Of a stretch of 64,000 nucleotides of DNA, positions 40,034 to 48,709 are shown in pieces. A program made the translations under genes and the position numbers. Origin of the DNA: Bacteroidota bacterium (GTDB lineage Bacteria; Bacteroidota; Bacteroidia; 2-12-FULL-35-15); contig JADJHE010000003.1 of assembly GCA_016707685.1 (NCBI GenBank), positions 263,808 through 327,807 of the forward strand, written 5' to 3'. The notes under the pieces are model-generated. The model ran no database searches and was not told where the DNA came from. It worked only from the letters and a program-made list of their open reading frames with translations. The first letter of the stretch is position 1, and each line of letters starts with the position of its first letter.

Positions 40034-40183
40034 TTGTGATTAATTAAAATGTATGAGAGAAAAAAGCAATGCAACTTATTAAACAATTTTATCATCTCTA
40101 TAACAAAGGAAGTGTTTACTCCAATTTAAAATTCACTTCTACTCTAAACTTATTAATAGATTATTGTTTAAAATCTTTTTCTC

Positions 40184-43100
40184 ATGAAAAAACTATTATT
40201 CTCTTTTATTGCTGTATTGTTTAGTTATGCTGTTTTTGCAGCTGGCCATGTGGCAACCGCTGTTGGAACCAATGTTTCTTGTAATGGACAATGTAATGGA
40301 ACTGCCACTGCTTTTGCTAGTGGAGGTGTTGGTCCTTATGGATATACTTGGACGGGGCCAGCAAGTTATACGGCAACAGGACAATCTCTTTCTGGATTAT
40401 GTGCAGGAACTTATATTGTTACTGCGATTGATAGTAGCGATATGAGTACAGCACTTTATACTTTAAACATTACTCAACCAAGTGTGTTGGTAGTCGTTAC
40501 TAATGGAACAATTAATTCATGTGTAGGACAGTCTGCGACCTTGGTTGCAACACCAAATGGTGGAACGCCAGCATATGCATATAGTTGGACACCATCAATA
40601 GGTTTAAGTAATCCATCCATTCCAACTCCTATTTTTAATGTAAATACAACAACAACATTTACAGTTACAGTTACGGATGCAAATGGTTGTACTGCAACAT
40701 CAACATCAACGGTGATAGCAAATCCAATGCCTGCTATTAATATTGCTTCTGTAAATGCAACATGTAACCAATGCGATGGATCGATAATAAATAATACAAC
40801 AGGAGCGGTAGCTTATAATTGGTCTGGTCCAGCTGCATATACCTCAACCATGTCAAATCCGACAAACTTATGTGTTGGAACCTATAATTTAACTGCAGTT
40901 AGTTCTGCAGGTTGTAGTGCATCTGGTTTTGTAAATATAAATTCTTCTTCATCAATAGTTGGTACAATTGCGAACACAACAAATATTATTTGTAATGGCT
41001 TTTGTACTGGTGCATTAACGGCTATAGCAACTGGCGGAACCCCTCCATATGCTTATGCATGGTCAAATGGAGTTACAACATCTTTAAATACAAATTTGTG
41101 TGCAGGAATATACACTGTTCAGATAACAGATATAAACGGTTGTTCAACTGTTGCTACAGGGGTTGTGAATCAACCAACACCCATCGTAATTAATGCTAGT
41201 TCGATGCCTACTGCTTGTGGTGGTGCTTGTAATGGATTAATAACAACAAATGTTATTGGTGGTGTTTCTCCATATACTTATGCTTGGTCAAATTTACCTC
41301 CATTTCCTCAACATACTTCTGTTTGTGCTGGAACATATAATGTAACAGTTGTAGATGCTAATGGCTGTGTAGGAGCAGGCTCAGTAACTGTCGGAACAAC
41401 AAACCCAATTGCTTTGACACAAACAGTTACAGCATCTTCTGCATGTTCTGGTGCTTGTACAGGGTTAATTAATTTAATTCAATCGGGTGGAGTTTCTCCT
41501 TTAACATATAGTTTAAATGGTGGAGCACAGCAATCATCAAATCTATTTACAGGTGTTTGCCTTGGTAGTTATGTTGCTACAGTTACCGATTCGAATGGAT
41601 GTGTTGGTAATTCAACTTTATTTGTTGGAACAACTGGGATTTCTGGTCTAACCGTTTCCCCTCAAATTACAAATGAATCAGGAGCTGGATTATTAAATGG
41701 TTCAATTGATATTACATTAGCTGGAACTACTGCTCCATATACATTTTTATGGAGCAATGGTGCTACATCCGAAGATATTTATTCATTAGCAGGTGGTGTT
41801 TATACAGTTGTAATTACTGATAATAATGGTGATTGTAGCTCATATATTTATACCGTAAATACTACACCTTCTTATGGTTACATTACTGGAATGTTTTATA
41901 ACGATGTAAATAATAATTGTATCTATGATGCTGGTGATTCACCTCTTTCGAATTTTTCAGTAATAGCTACAAATGGAACAAATTCTTATTCTGGTTTAAC
42001 AAATGGGAATGGTCAGTATGTTATTTGGGTGCCATCTGGAAATTACACCGTGAATCCAATTAATACTACTAACATTTCTGGTACTTGTGCTGCTAGTTAT
42101 TCTGTGAATGTGACCAATGGGTCTACTTTGCCAAATAATAATTTTGCATATAATTTACCTGCAGTTTACGATGTATGTGTTAGTGGATGGAGTCCAGGAA
42201 TTGTTCCAGGCTTTAATGGGACTTATTATATTTATTTGACAAATCAAACCGGATTACCAACCAATGGAACAGTATGTATTGATTTGCCTCCAATGTTAAA
42301 TTATGTATCATCTTCGCCTGCAGCAACAAGTGTTTCTGGAAATACTGTTTGTTTTAATTATACCAATTTACCTGGTTATGGTTCAACAACTTTTTATGTT
42401 TCATTTAATACACCTGTAGGAACGGCACTTGGTACTCCTACAACGGCAATTATTACAGCAACTGTATCTAATGGAACAGATGTGAATCCTGGATGCAATA
42501 CTTATAATTACTACAGACCAGTAACAGGTTCATTCGATCCGAATGATAAAACGGTTTCCCCTTCAGGTATTGGTGCAACAGGCGATATTCAATTAACAGA
42601 AACAGAATTTAATTATTTGGTTCGTTTCCAAAATACAGGAAATGGTCCTGCTGTAAATATTGTTATTACGGATACCATTTCAAATTTATTGGATGTTGCT
42701 AGCTTAGAAGTGTTGAATGCAAGTCACAATTATATGGTTGAATTGTTGCCTAATAATTTGGTTCGATTCAAATTTGATAATATCAATTTGCCTGATAGCA
42801 CAAGTAACGAACCAGGAAGTCATGGTCATGTTCAATTTAGAATCAACAAGCTAAATGCAGCAAGTGCAGGACAAGTAATCGAAAATACAGCTTATATTTA
42901 TTTTGATTTCAATGAACCTGTAATTACAAATACAGCAATGAATACTTATGTTATTCCAACTACAATTGCTGAAGAAATGGTTGCAAATGGGTTTGTAACA
43001 GTTTATCCAAATCCATTTAATGTCAATACAACTTTTATTATTAATTCAGGTAAAACAGATGAAGCTTATACTTTTGAATTGTATGATGTATTAGGGAAAA

Positions 43101-43234
43101 AGATAAATGAGTTAACAAACATTACATCAAAGCAATTTAATTTAACTAGAAGTGGATTAGAAAACGGAATGTATTTCTATAAAATATACACTTCAGAAAA
43201 ATTGATTGGAAACGGGAAATTAATTATTAAATAA
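40184..43234 (+). CDS. Large secreted protein with SprB-type repeats and T9SS type A sorting domain
   Basis: A 1,016-residue protein with signal peptide (LLFSFIAVLFSYAVFA). Residues about 25-520 hold six or more SprB/HYR-like repeats (CNGQCNGTATAFASGG, GLCAGTYIVTAIDS) with paired cysteines. A SdrD B-like domain (YNDVNNNCIYDAGD) follows, then a conserved surface-protein domain (GSFDPNDKTVSPSGIG, YLVRFQNTGNGPAVNIVITD). The C-terminus VYPNPFN...LENGMYFYKI...KLIIK is the type A sorting signal. It is expected to be exported by T9SS and attached to A-LPS. It lies 6 nt upstream of a paralogue sharing the last three domains. Confidence 0.88.
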   Translation: MKKLLFSFIAVLFSYAVFAAGHVATAVGTNVSCNGQCNGTATAFASGGVGPYGYTWTGPASYTATGQSLSGLCAGTYIVTAIDSSDMSTALYTLNITQPSVLVVVTNGTINSCVGQSATLVATPNGGTPAYAYSWTPSIGLSNPSIPTPIFNVNTTTTFTVTVTDANGCTATSTSTVIANPMPAINIASVNATCNQCDGSIINNTTGAVAYNWSGPAAYTSTMSNPTNLCVGTYNLTAVSSAGCSASGFVNINSSSSIVGTIANTTNIICNGFCTGALTAIATGGTPPYAYAWSNGVTTSLNTNLCAGIYTVQITDINGCSTVATGVVNQPTPIVINASSMPTACGGACNGLITTNVIGGVSPYTYAWSNLPPFPQHTSVCAGTYNVTVVDANGCVGAGSVTVGTTNPIALTQTVTASSACSGACTGLINLIQSGGVSPLTYSLNGGAQQSSNLFTGVCLGSYVATVTDSNGCVGNSTLFVGTTGISGLTVSPQITNESGAGLLNGSIDITLAGTTAPYTFLWSNGATSEDIYSLAGGVYTVVITDNNGDCSSYIYTVNTTPSYGYITGMFYNDVNNNCIYDAGDSPLSNFSVIATNGTNSYSGLTNGNGQYVIWVPSGNYTVNPINTTNISGTCAASYSVNVTNGSTLPNNNFAYNLPAVYDVCVSGWSPGIVPGFNGTYYIYLTNQTGLPTNGTVCIDLPPMLNYVSSSPAATSVSGNTVCFNYTNLPGYGSTTFYVSFNTPVGTALGTPTTAIITATVSNGTDVNPGCNTYNYYRPVTGSFDPNDKTVSPSGIGATGDIQLTETEFNYLVRFQNTGNGPAVNIVITDTISNLLDVASLEVLNASHNYMVELLPNNLVRFKFDNINLPDSTSNEPGSHGHVQFRINKLNAASAGQVIENTAYIYFDFNEPVITNTAMNTYVIPTTIAEEMVANGFVTVYPNPFNVNTTFIINSGKTDEAYTFELYDVLGKKINELTNITSKQFNLTRSGLENGMYFYKIYTSEKLIGNGKLIIK

Positions 43235-43240
43235 GAAAAT

Positions 43241-45085
43241 ATGAAAAAGTTAGGAATTGGTTTCGGAGTTGTGTTGGCTTTAATATCATTAAAAACCAAT
43301 GCACAAGTTTATTCACAGGGAGATATAATGGTAGCGCTTCAGCCAAGTGGAAGTCATGATATTAATACATGTTCATCGCAGGGACAGATGATGTATCAAA
43401 TTACAATTCAAAATTCGTTTATGGGAGATTCCGTAAAAGTAAAAGACATGAGTGGTATGATGATATATGAAGAAGCGAATATAAGTGGACAAAATCCATG
43501 GAATGTGATGGCACCTGTATACACAGCTTTTGGCTATGTACAGGATAATCAAGTTGTGGGTGGTTTTGCGAATTTTTTTGGCCCTCCTTCAAAAGTAATT
43601 TCTGGAACAGATACAATTTACAACATCATGAATACTTATGGAATTCCTGTTTCAAATCCTTGTACTTATGATAATGTTACAGGAAAAGTGTATGTTGATT
43701 ATAACAATGATTGTATATTTAATGGGGCAGATGTTCCTTTGTCTTCAATTCCTGTTGTTGCCTCATTAACACTGAACAGCCCTTCTATGAGTTCTACCTC
43801 ATCATCAGGTTATAGCGATTTTTCAGGAGATTACACTATTCAAGCACAACAAACATGGATGACAAACTACAGTGTTTCTATTCCATCGTACTATCAATTT
43901 ATTTTTCCTTCAACAACTTGCTCTCCGGCAATTTATAACTTCATAACGCTTCCTCAAGCAAATGTTGATTTTTCATTACAGTGCTCAAGTAATATTGATG
44001 TAGCAGCAGCTATTCATTCAGCAGGTGTTGTGCGTCCAAACATTCCATTTACCTTATATCCTTATGTAAATAATACAGGATGTAATGCGGCTAGTGGTGT
44101 TTTGAAATTAGTGTTAGATGCAGATGTTGTGTATAATGCGGCTTTAAGCTCAAATCCTGCTACAACTATTAGTGGTGATACATTGATGTGGAACTACTCA
44201 AATTTAAGCAACCTTAGCAATGGAATGTACTGGAATAGTTTTTTTGCTGGTGTACATTTAACTCCTACAACAGCTGTTAATATTGGAGATGTATTATGTT
44301 TTGAAGTAATTACAACAGTTTCTGTAGGTGACATAGATGCAACAAACAATACATCTACTTTATGTTTAGGAGTTGTTAATTCGTACGATCCAAATATGAA
44401 AGAGGTTTTACCAAAAGGAACAGGTGTAGCAGGTGATATTCCTCCAACAACAACCGAGTTAACATACACAGTTCATTTTCAGAATACAGGAAATGCAGTA
44501 GCGTATAACATTTACGTGATTGATACTTTAGATTCAGATATAGAAGCTGCAAGCTTACAAATTTTAGGAGCAACACATTCAATGCTTCCACAATGGTTAT
44601 CTTCAAATGTTGTTCGTTTTAATTTTAACAATATAAATTTAGCAGATAGCATGAGCAATGAGCCGGCTAGTCATGGTGCATTTTCGTTTAAAGTAAATTT
44701 GAATAATGCATTGCCATTAGGAACAGAAATTAAAAACACTGCTCATATTTATTTTGATTCAAATCCAGCAATTGTTACAAATACAACATTAAATACGATT
44801 GCACTATCAACTGGAATTGATGAAAATAAAACTCAATCAGAAAATGTAAGTGTTTATCCAAATCCATTTACAGAGTCTACAACTTTTTCAATAAATACTT
44901 TTAAATCGAATGAAAATTATTCATTTGAATTGTATGATGTATTGGGCAAAAAAGTGAATTCAATTGGTAATATTTCAGCAAAGCAATTTGAAATTGCACG
45001 AAATGGATTAGAAAATGGGGTCTATTTTTATAAAATAATTAGCTCTGAAAACCTTTCTGTGACTGGAAAATTGATTTTAAAATAA
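43241..45085 (+). CDS. Secreted protein with T9SS type A sorting domain
   Basis: A 614-residue protein with signal peptide (GIGFGVVLALISLKTNAQ). It lacks the SprB repeats of its upstream neighbour but shares the SdrD B-like segment (VYVDYNNDCIFNGADVP), the DPNMKEVLPKGTGVAGDIPP-type domain with YTVHFQNTGNAVAYNIYVID, and the sorting domain (VYPNPFTESTTF, LENGVYFYKI, GKLILK). The two genes are probably one transcription unit and arose by duplication. The ligand or partner is unknown. Confidence 0.87.
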   Translation: MKKLGIGFGVVLALISLKTNAQVYSQGDIMVALQPSGSHDINTCSSQGQMMYQITIQNSFMGDSVKVKDMSGMMIYEEANISGQNPWNVMAPVYTAFGYVQDNQVVGGFANFFGPPSKVISGTDTIYNIMNTYGIPVSNPCTYDNVTGKVYVDYNNDCIFNGADVPLSSIPVVASLTLNSPSMSSTSSSGYSDFSGDYTIQAQQTWMTNYSVSIPSYYQFIFPSTTCSPAIYNFITLPQANVDFSLQCSSNIDVAAAIHSAGVVRPNIPFTLYPYVNNTGCNAASGVLKLVLDADVVYNAALSSNPATTISGDTLMWNYSNLSNLSNGMYWNSFFAGVHLTPTTAVNIGDVLCFEVITTVSVGDIDATNNTSTLCLGVVNSYDPNMKEVLPKGTGVAGDIPPTTTELTYTVHFQNTGNAVAYNIYVIDTLDSDIEAASLQILGATHSMLPQWLSSNVVRFNFNNINLADSMSNEPASHGAFSFKVNLNNALPLGTEIKNTAHIYFDSNPAIVTNTTLNTIALSTGIDENKTQSENVSVYPNPFTESTTFSINTFKSNENYSFELYDVLGKKVNSIGNISAKQFEIARNGLENGVYFYKIISSENLSVTGKLILK

Positions 45086-45102
45086 AAAAACCAATAAATT
45101 AT

Positions 45103-45135
45103 TTTGGAAATTTAAAAATTAGTGCCTTATATTTG
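45103..45135 (+). promoter_or_regulatory. Promoter of the sulfur-assimilation operon
   Basis: TTTG at 45103-45106, a 21-nt spacer and TATATTTG at 45128-45135 match the Bacteroidota consensus TTTG-N19-21-TAnnTTTG. The predicted transcript would begin near 45142, about 12 nt before the first leader ORF. Confidence 0.65.
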
Positions 45136-45153
45136 CAGCGCAATAAGAAAACA

Positions 45154-45225
45154 ATGAACAACAACTTTACATATACATTATCTACAATCAACAGCCCAAT
45201 GATGTGCTGTATGATGTGTATTTAA
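45154..45225 (+). CDS. Cys/Met-rich leader peptide 1 of the sulfur operon
   Basis: This 23-codon ORF ends in PMMCCMMCI: seven of its last eight codons are ATG, TGC or TGT (codons 16-22, nt 45199-45219), and its stop is five nucleotides before the antiterminator arm. Such clustering is far above what a random ORF would give and fits a ribosome-stalling leader that senses charged tRNA-Cys and tRNA-Met. Downstream genes make sulfide and homoserine, the precursors of these two amino acids. Coding status is inferred from composition, position and the RNA structures that follow. Confidence 0.72.
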   Translation: MNNNFTYTLSTINSPMMCCMMCI

Positions 45226-45229
45226 TTAT

Positions 45230-45301
45230 GGAAAGCCTGTTGTAATAACATATTTTTAAATACATTTTAAAAGGCTTTCCGAAAATCGGGAAGCCTTTTT
45301 T
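45230..45301 (+). promoter_or_regulatory. Transcription attenuator 1 (antiterminator/terminator switch)
   Basis: The terminator stem pairs AAAAGGCTTTCCGA (45269-45282) with TCGGGAAGCCTTTT (45286-45299) with one G-U pair, loop AAA, then T residues. GGAAAGCCT (45230-45238) is an exact complement of AGGCTTTCC (45272-45280), the 5' half of that stem, so it can form an antiterminator. A ribosome halted at Cys codons near 45205 leaves this arm free; one reaching the stop codon at 45223 covers it and lets the terminator form. The geometry is that of classical amino-acid operon attenuation. Confidence 0.75.
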
Positions 45302-45328
45302 AATTTTAATAGCTTAATAATTTTATAA

Positions 45329-45439
45329 ATGACAACTTTTAACTTGCAACTTTTAACCATCAACTTACTAATGTGTATGTGTTGTATGATGTACCTGCGA
45401 ATGCGGAGCGCTACTACTATGCACTATTGTAAAAGATAA
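45329..45439 (+). CDS. Cys/Met-rich leader peptide 2 of the sulfur operon
   Basis: A 36-codon ORF with the segment LMCMCCMMYL: seven consecutive Met/Cys codons at 45371-45391, then MRSATTMHYC to a TAA at 45437. It is the second such ORF in 300 nt and is again followed by a terminator. Its N-terminus differs from leader 1, so the Met/Cys core is what the two share. The part after the core may be translated or may simply hold pairing elements. Confidence 0.65.
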   Translation: MTTFNLQLLTINLLMCMCCMMYLRMRSATTMHYCKR

Positions 45440-45457
45440 CACAATACCTTGCAAATC

Positions 45458-45492
45458 AAAAGCCCTTCCGCGAATAGCCGAAGGGCTTTTTT
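45458..45492 (+). terminator. Transcription attenuator 2
   Basis: AAAAGCCCTTC (45458-45468) pairs with GAAGGGCTTTT (45480-45490), followed by T residues, 35 nt before the first structural gene. A possible competing pair is GCGGA (45403-45407, within leader ORF 2) with TCCGC (45467-45471); it is short, so the antiterminator is less certain than in attenuator 1. Confidence 0.75.
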
Positions 45493-45526
45493 AATTTCTA
45501 ATAGTTAATTATAAAAAATAAAAAAA

Positions 45527-46399
45527 ATGGAAAAAGTATATATAAGTGATTCAGGACCTGAAGTATCAGCAGCAATTTATAGTTTTTGGAGATGGAATGC
45601 TCCAAGTTTAGTGAACCAGAAAAAGGTAGAAGATATCGTAAATTATAACCTTGAATTGGGTGTTAACACCTTTGATCACAGTGATCAGTATGGTTCTGGT
45701 AAAATAGAAGAGTTGTTTGGAAAGGCAATTCAATCAAAATCGTTTAATCGTGAAGAGATTGTTATTTCAACAAAAGCAGGTATTGTAAAGGATGGAAAAG
45801 GAAAAACTCTTTATTATGATTTAAGTGCAAAGCATATTAAAGAATCGGTAAACAATTCATTAAAAAAATTAAAAACCGATTATATCGATATCTTTCTGTT
45901 GGAGCATCCCGACTTTTTATTTGATGTAGAAGAAACAGCATCTATTCTTTCGGAGTTGGTGTTAAGTGGGAAAATAAAGTACATCGGAGTTTCGAATTTT
46001 AATGCTGCTCAACATCGTTTGTTAGCTGCTCATTTGTCACAACCAATCATTACCAATCACATTGAATTAAACTTGCTTCAAACAAATGCATTGAATGATG
46101 GGCGTTTGGATTTTATTAAAGAACAATATAGTAAACCACTTGCATTTTCGCCTTTGGCTGATGGTAAAATCTTAACTGGAAAAGACAAAAAAGCGATCAA
46201 GGTTCGTAAAGTGTTACAAACAATCGGTAAAAAGCATAATGCGAATGTAGAACAAGTAGCGGTGGCATGGTTATATAAATTAGGGGCATTGCCCATTATT
46301 GGTAGTCCGGATAAAAAACGCATCAAAAATGCTGCAAGCGCCTATTCTATTGAATTGAGTAGAGAAGAATGGTATCAATTGTATAACGCAACACTATAA
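45527..46399 (+). CDS. Aldo/keto reductase
   Basis: A 290-residue TIM-barrel oxidoreductase. The catalytic tetrad is visible: Asp and Tyr in FDHSDQYGSGKIEELFG, Lys in VISTKAG, and His in FLLEHPD. NADPH-binding features near the C-terminus (PIIGSPDKKRIKNA) fit the family; it resembles the E. coli YdhF subgroup. It is the first gene behind the Cys/Met attenuators, so it should follow sulfur-amino-acid supply. Its substrate and its role in sulfur metabolism are unknown. Confidence 0.88.
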   Translation: MEKVYISDSGPEVSAAIYSFWRWNAPSLVNQKKVEDIVNYNLELGVNTFDHSDQYGSGKIEELFGKAIQSKSFNREEIVISTKAGIVKDGKGKTLYYDLSAKHIKESVNNSLKKLKTDYIDIFLLEHPDFLFDVEETASILSELVLSGKIKYIGVSNFNAAQHRLLAAHLSQPIITNHIELNLLQTNALNDGRLDFIKEQYSKPLAFSPLADGKILTGKDKKAIKVRKVLQTIGKKHNANVEQVAVAWLYKLGALPIIGSPDKKRIKNAASAYSIELSREEWYQLYNATL

Positions 46400-46426
46400 T
46401 AAAATCATTGTTAAATTAAAACAACT

Positions 46427-46451
46427 CCCCTCTCCTTTTTTAGGAGAGGGG
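46427..46451 (+). repeat. REP-like palindrome between the aldo/keto reductase and sulfite reductase genes
   Basis: CCCCTCTCCT (46427-46436) pairs exactly with AGGAGAGGGG (46442-46451) around a T-rich loop, and TTGGGGGAGAGG follows. The GC-rich hairpin with a G-rich tail looks like dispersed intergenic palindromes known in many bacteria. No T tract follows, so it is unlikely to be a terminator. It may shape mRNA processing. Confidence 0.55.
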
Positions 46452-46469
46452 TTGGGGGAGAGGTAAAAT

Positions 46470-48569
46470 ATGCAAAGCTTTAGAACAGAATTGGAAAATC
46501 CTTTGGTAGAAAAGGATATCATTGAGCTAGAAGAAAAAATTCGTGCATTCCGAAATGGAACTTTGCATGAAGATAAGTTTCGCTCACTTCGTTTGGCTCG
46601 TGGTGTTTATGGTCAACGTCAACAAGGTGTTCAAATGGTTCGTATCAAACTACCATTTGGGAAAATTTCACCTAAACAATTGATTCGTGTAGCTGATATT
46701 AGTGATGAATATTCAAATGGAAATCTACATTTAACTACTCGTCAGGATATTCAAATACATCATGTGAGTTTGGATAAAACTCCTGAGTTATGGGCAAAAT
46801 TAGAAGAAGATGACATTACATTGCGCGAGGCATGTGGTAATACAGTTAGAAACATTACGGCATCCGCAGTTGCCGGAATAGATCCGAAAGAACCTTTTGA
46901 TGTGTCGCCATATGCTGATGCTATGTTTCGTTATTTTTTACGTAAACCATTCGGACAAGAATTAGGACGTAAGTTGAAATTTGCTTTTTCATCGAATGAT
47001 GATGATACTGCTTACACCTTTATGCACGATTTAGGATTCATTCCAAAAGTGAAGATTATTGAAGGAAAAATTGTACGTGGTTTTAAGGTGTTGATTGGTG
47101 GCGGATTAGGCGCTCAACCTTTTTTGGCAAAAACTGCTTTTGAATTTTTGGAAGAAGATCAATTGATTCCTTTTGCGGAAGCGGTAGTTAGGGTCTTTGA
47201 TAGACATGGTGAACGTTTGAGCAGACATAAAGCACGTATCAAATACCTTATTAATAAAATAGGTATTGATGAATTTTTGCGATTAACAGAGGAAGAACGG
47301 TTAGCATTGAATGTGAAATCATTTGAAATAAATCGTGAAGCAGTAATTTCAAAAGAAAAATATATTAATTCCTCATTTACGACATTTAAAGTTAGCGATG
47401 ATGAAAATTATAAAGACTGGTTAGTAACTAATGTGTTTGAACAAAAGCAGCAAGGCTTCTATGGTGTTTTCATAAAAGTTAGTTTAGGTAATTTGAATTC
47501 ACAAACAGCAAGAAAGTTGGCAGAAGTAGTAAGTACTTATGCATCGGATGATATACGCATCACCATCAATCAAGGCTTGTTGTTAAAGTTTGTTCCAAAA
47601 GGAGCTTTGCCTGCTTTGTTCAAAGCATTAGCGAAATTAAAATTGGCTGACATTGGTTTTGATTCTGTTGGTGACATTACTGCTTGCCCAGGAACGGATA
47701 CTTGTAATCTCGGAATATCCAGTAGTACAGGAATCTCCACTGAATTGGAGCGAGTTATAAAAGAAGAGTTTCCTGAACTATTATTTAATAATGATATAAA
47801 AATAAAAATCAGTGGTTGTATGAATTCATGTGGTCAACATGCATTAGCACAAATTGGTTTTCATGGAAGTTCTTTTAAAAATGGAAGTAGTGTAGTACCA
47901 GCTTTACAATTGGTTTTAGGTGGTGGGGTATTGGGTAATGGAGAAGGCCGAATCGCAGAAAAAATCATAAAAGTCCCTAGTAAAAGAGGTCCTGAGGTTT
48001 TAAGAACATTATTGATTGATTTTGAAAAGAATGCTGTGGAAGGGGAATATTTTAATACCTATTATGATAAAAAAGGGAAAGATTATTTCTATCAATTATT
48101 AAAACCGCATGCTGATAATACTACGCTGGTTGCAGATGATTATATTGATTGGGGGCACTCAGAACAATTTAAAACTGAAATAGGTGTAGGTGAATGTGCT
48201 GGAGTGTTAATTGATTTGGTAGCAACCTTGATTTTTGAAGCGGAGGAAAAATTGGATTGGGCTAAATCAAGTTTTGATGATGAATTGTTTGCAGATAGTA
48301 TTTATCACAGTTATGCTGCTATTATAAATGCAGCCAAAGCATTGTTGTTAGATAAAAGTGTACTTACAAATACACATCATGGAATAATCAATGATTTTGA
48401 TATACAGTATGTCGACTCAAATGAAATTAAATTAAGTAGCACATTTAAAGAATTTGTTTTGCAAATTAATCAGAATGAACCATCGAAACAATTTGCGAAA
48501 ATTTATTTAGGGGAAGCAATAGATTTTATTCAACAAGCAAAAGAGATTCGAAATAAGCAAAATAGCTAA
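46470..48569 (+). CDS. Assimilatory nitrite/sulfite reductase (siroheme, [4Fe-4S]) with C-terminal HEPN-like extension
   Basis: A 699-residue protein. Two ferredoxin-like/siroheme half-domains span about residues 1-540, with the first substrate-binding Arg stretch in HLTTRQDIQIHHV and the cluster cysteines in TACPGTDTCNLG (C-x5-C) and ISGCMNSCGQH (C-x3-C). These bind siroheme and [4Fe-4S] for the six-electron reduction. The last 140 residues form a helical HEPN-like domain, a fusion seen in flavobacterial sulfite reductases. Context with CysH and siroheme genes argues for sulfite over nitrite. Confidence 0.9.
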   Translation: MQSFRTELENPLVEKDIIELEEKIRAFRNGTLHEDKFRSLRLARGVYGQRQQGVQMVRIKLPFGKISPKQLIRVADISDEYSNGNLHLTTRQDIQIHHVSLDKTPELWAKLEEDDITLREACGNTVRNITASAVAGIDPKEPFDVSPYADAMFRYFLRKPFGQELGRKLKFAFSSNDDDTAYTFMHDLGFIPKVKIIEGKIVRGFKVLIGGGLGAQPFLAKTAFEFLEEDQLIPFAEAVVRVFDRHGERLSRHKARIKYLINKIGIDEFLRLTEEERLALNVKSFEINREAVISKEKYINSSFTTFKVSDDENYKDWLVTNVFEQKQQGFYGVFIKVSLGNLNSQTARKLAEVVSTYASDDIRITINQGLLLKFVPKGALPALFKALAKLKLADIGFDSVGDITACPGTDTCNLGISSSTGISTELERVIKEEFPELLFNNDIKIKISGCMNSCGQHALAQIGFHGSSFKNGSSVVPALQLVLGGGVLGNGEGRIAEKIIKVPSKRGPEVLRTLLIDFEKNAVEGEYFNTYYDKKGKDYFYQLLKPHADNTTLVADDYIDWGHSEQFKTEIGVGECAGVLIDLVATLIFEAEEKLDWAKSSFDDELFADSIYHSYAAIINAAKALLLDKSVLTNTHHGIINDFDIQYVDSNEIKLSSTFKEFVLQINQNEPSKQFAKIYLGEAIDFIQQAKEIRNKQNS

Positions 48570-48571
48570 AA

Positions 48572-48709
48572 ATGAAAAAAAAATTTAAAACACACATAAA
48601 GTATGATAGTTGTTGGTATGATAATTTTTTTAAAACGAATAAAACGGTAAAAATTATTGAATTAAAAAGAAAACAATTAAATACTATAAAAAATGAAAAC
48701 AAGACATAA
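48572..48709 (+). CDS. Possible small Lys-rich ORF overlapping the cobA start
   Basis: ATG at 48572 opens 45 codons (MKKKFKTHIKYDSCWYDNFF onward) and overlaps cobA by 17 nt in another frame. It fills the 123-nt gap between the sulfite reductase and cobA genes. Composition is simply AT-rich (Lys, Asn, Ile), so it could be chance. No family is recognised. Confidence 0.2.
   Translation: MKKKFKTHIKYDSCWYDNFFKTNKTVKIIELKRKQLNTIKNENKT

Noticed and set aside
45103..45330. SAM or other riboswitch upstream of the sulfur genes
   Set aside because: No conserved riboswitch core was recognised. The region between promoter and terminator is taken up by a short ORF rich in Cys/Met codons, which explains the terminator better.
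46427..46463. Intrinsic terminator between the aldo/keto reductase and sulfite reductase genes
   Set aside because: The hairpin is not followed by a T tract but by a G-rich sequence.
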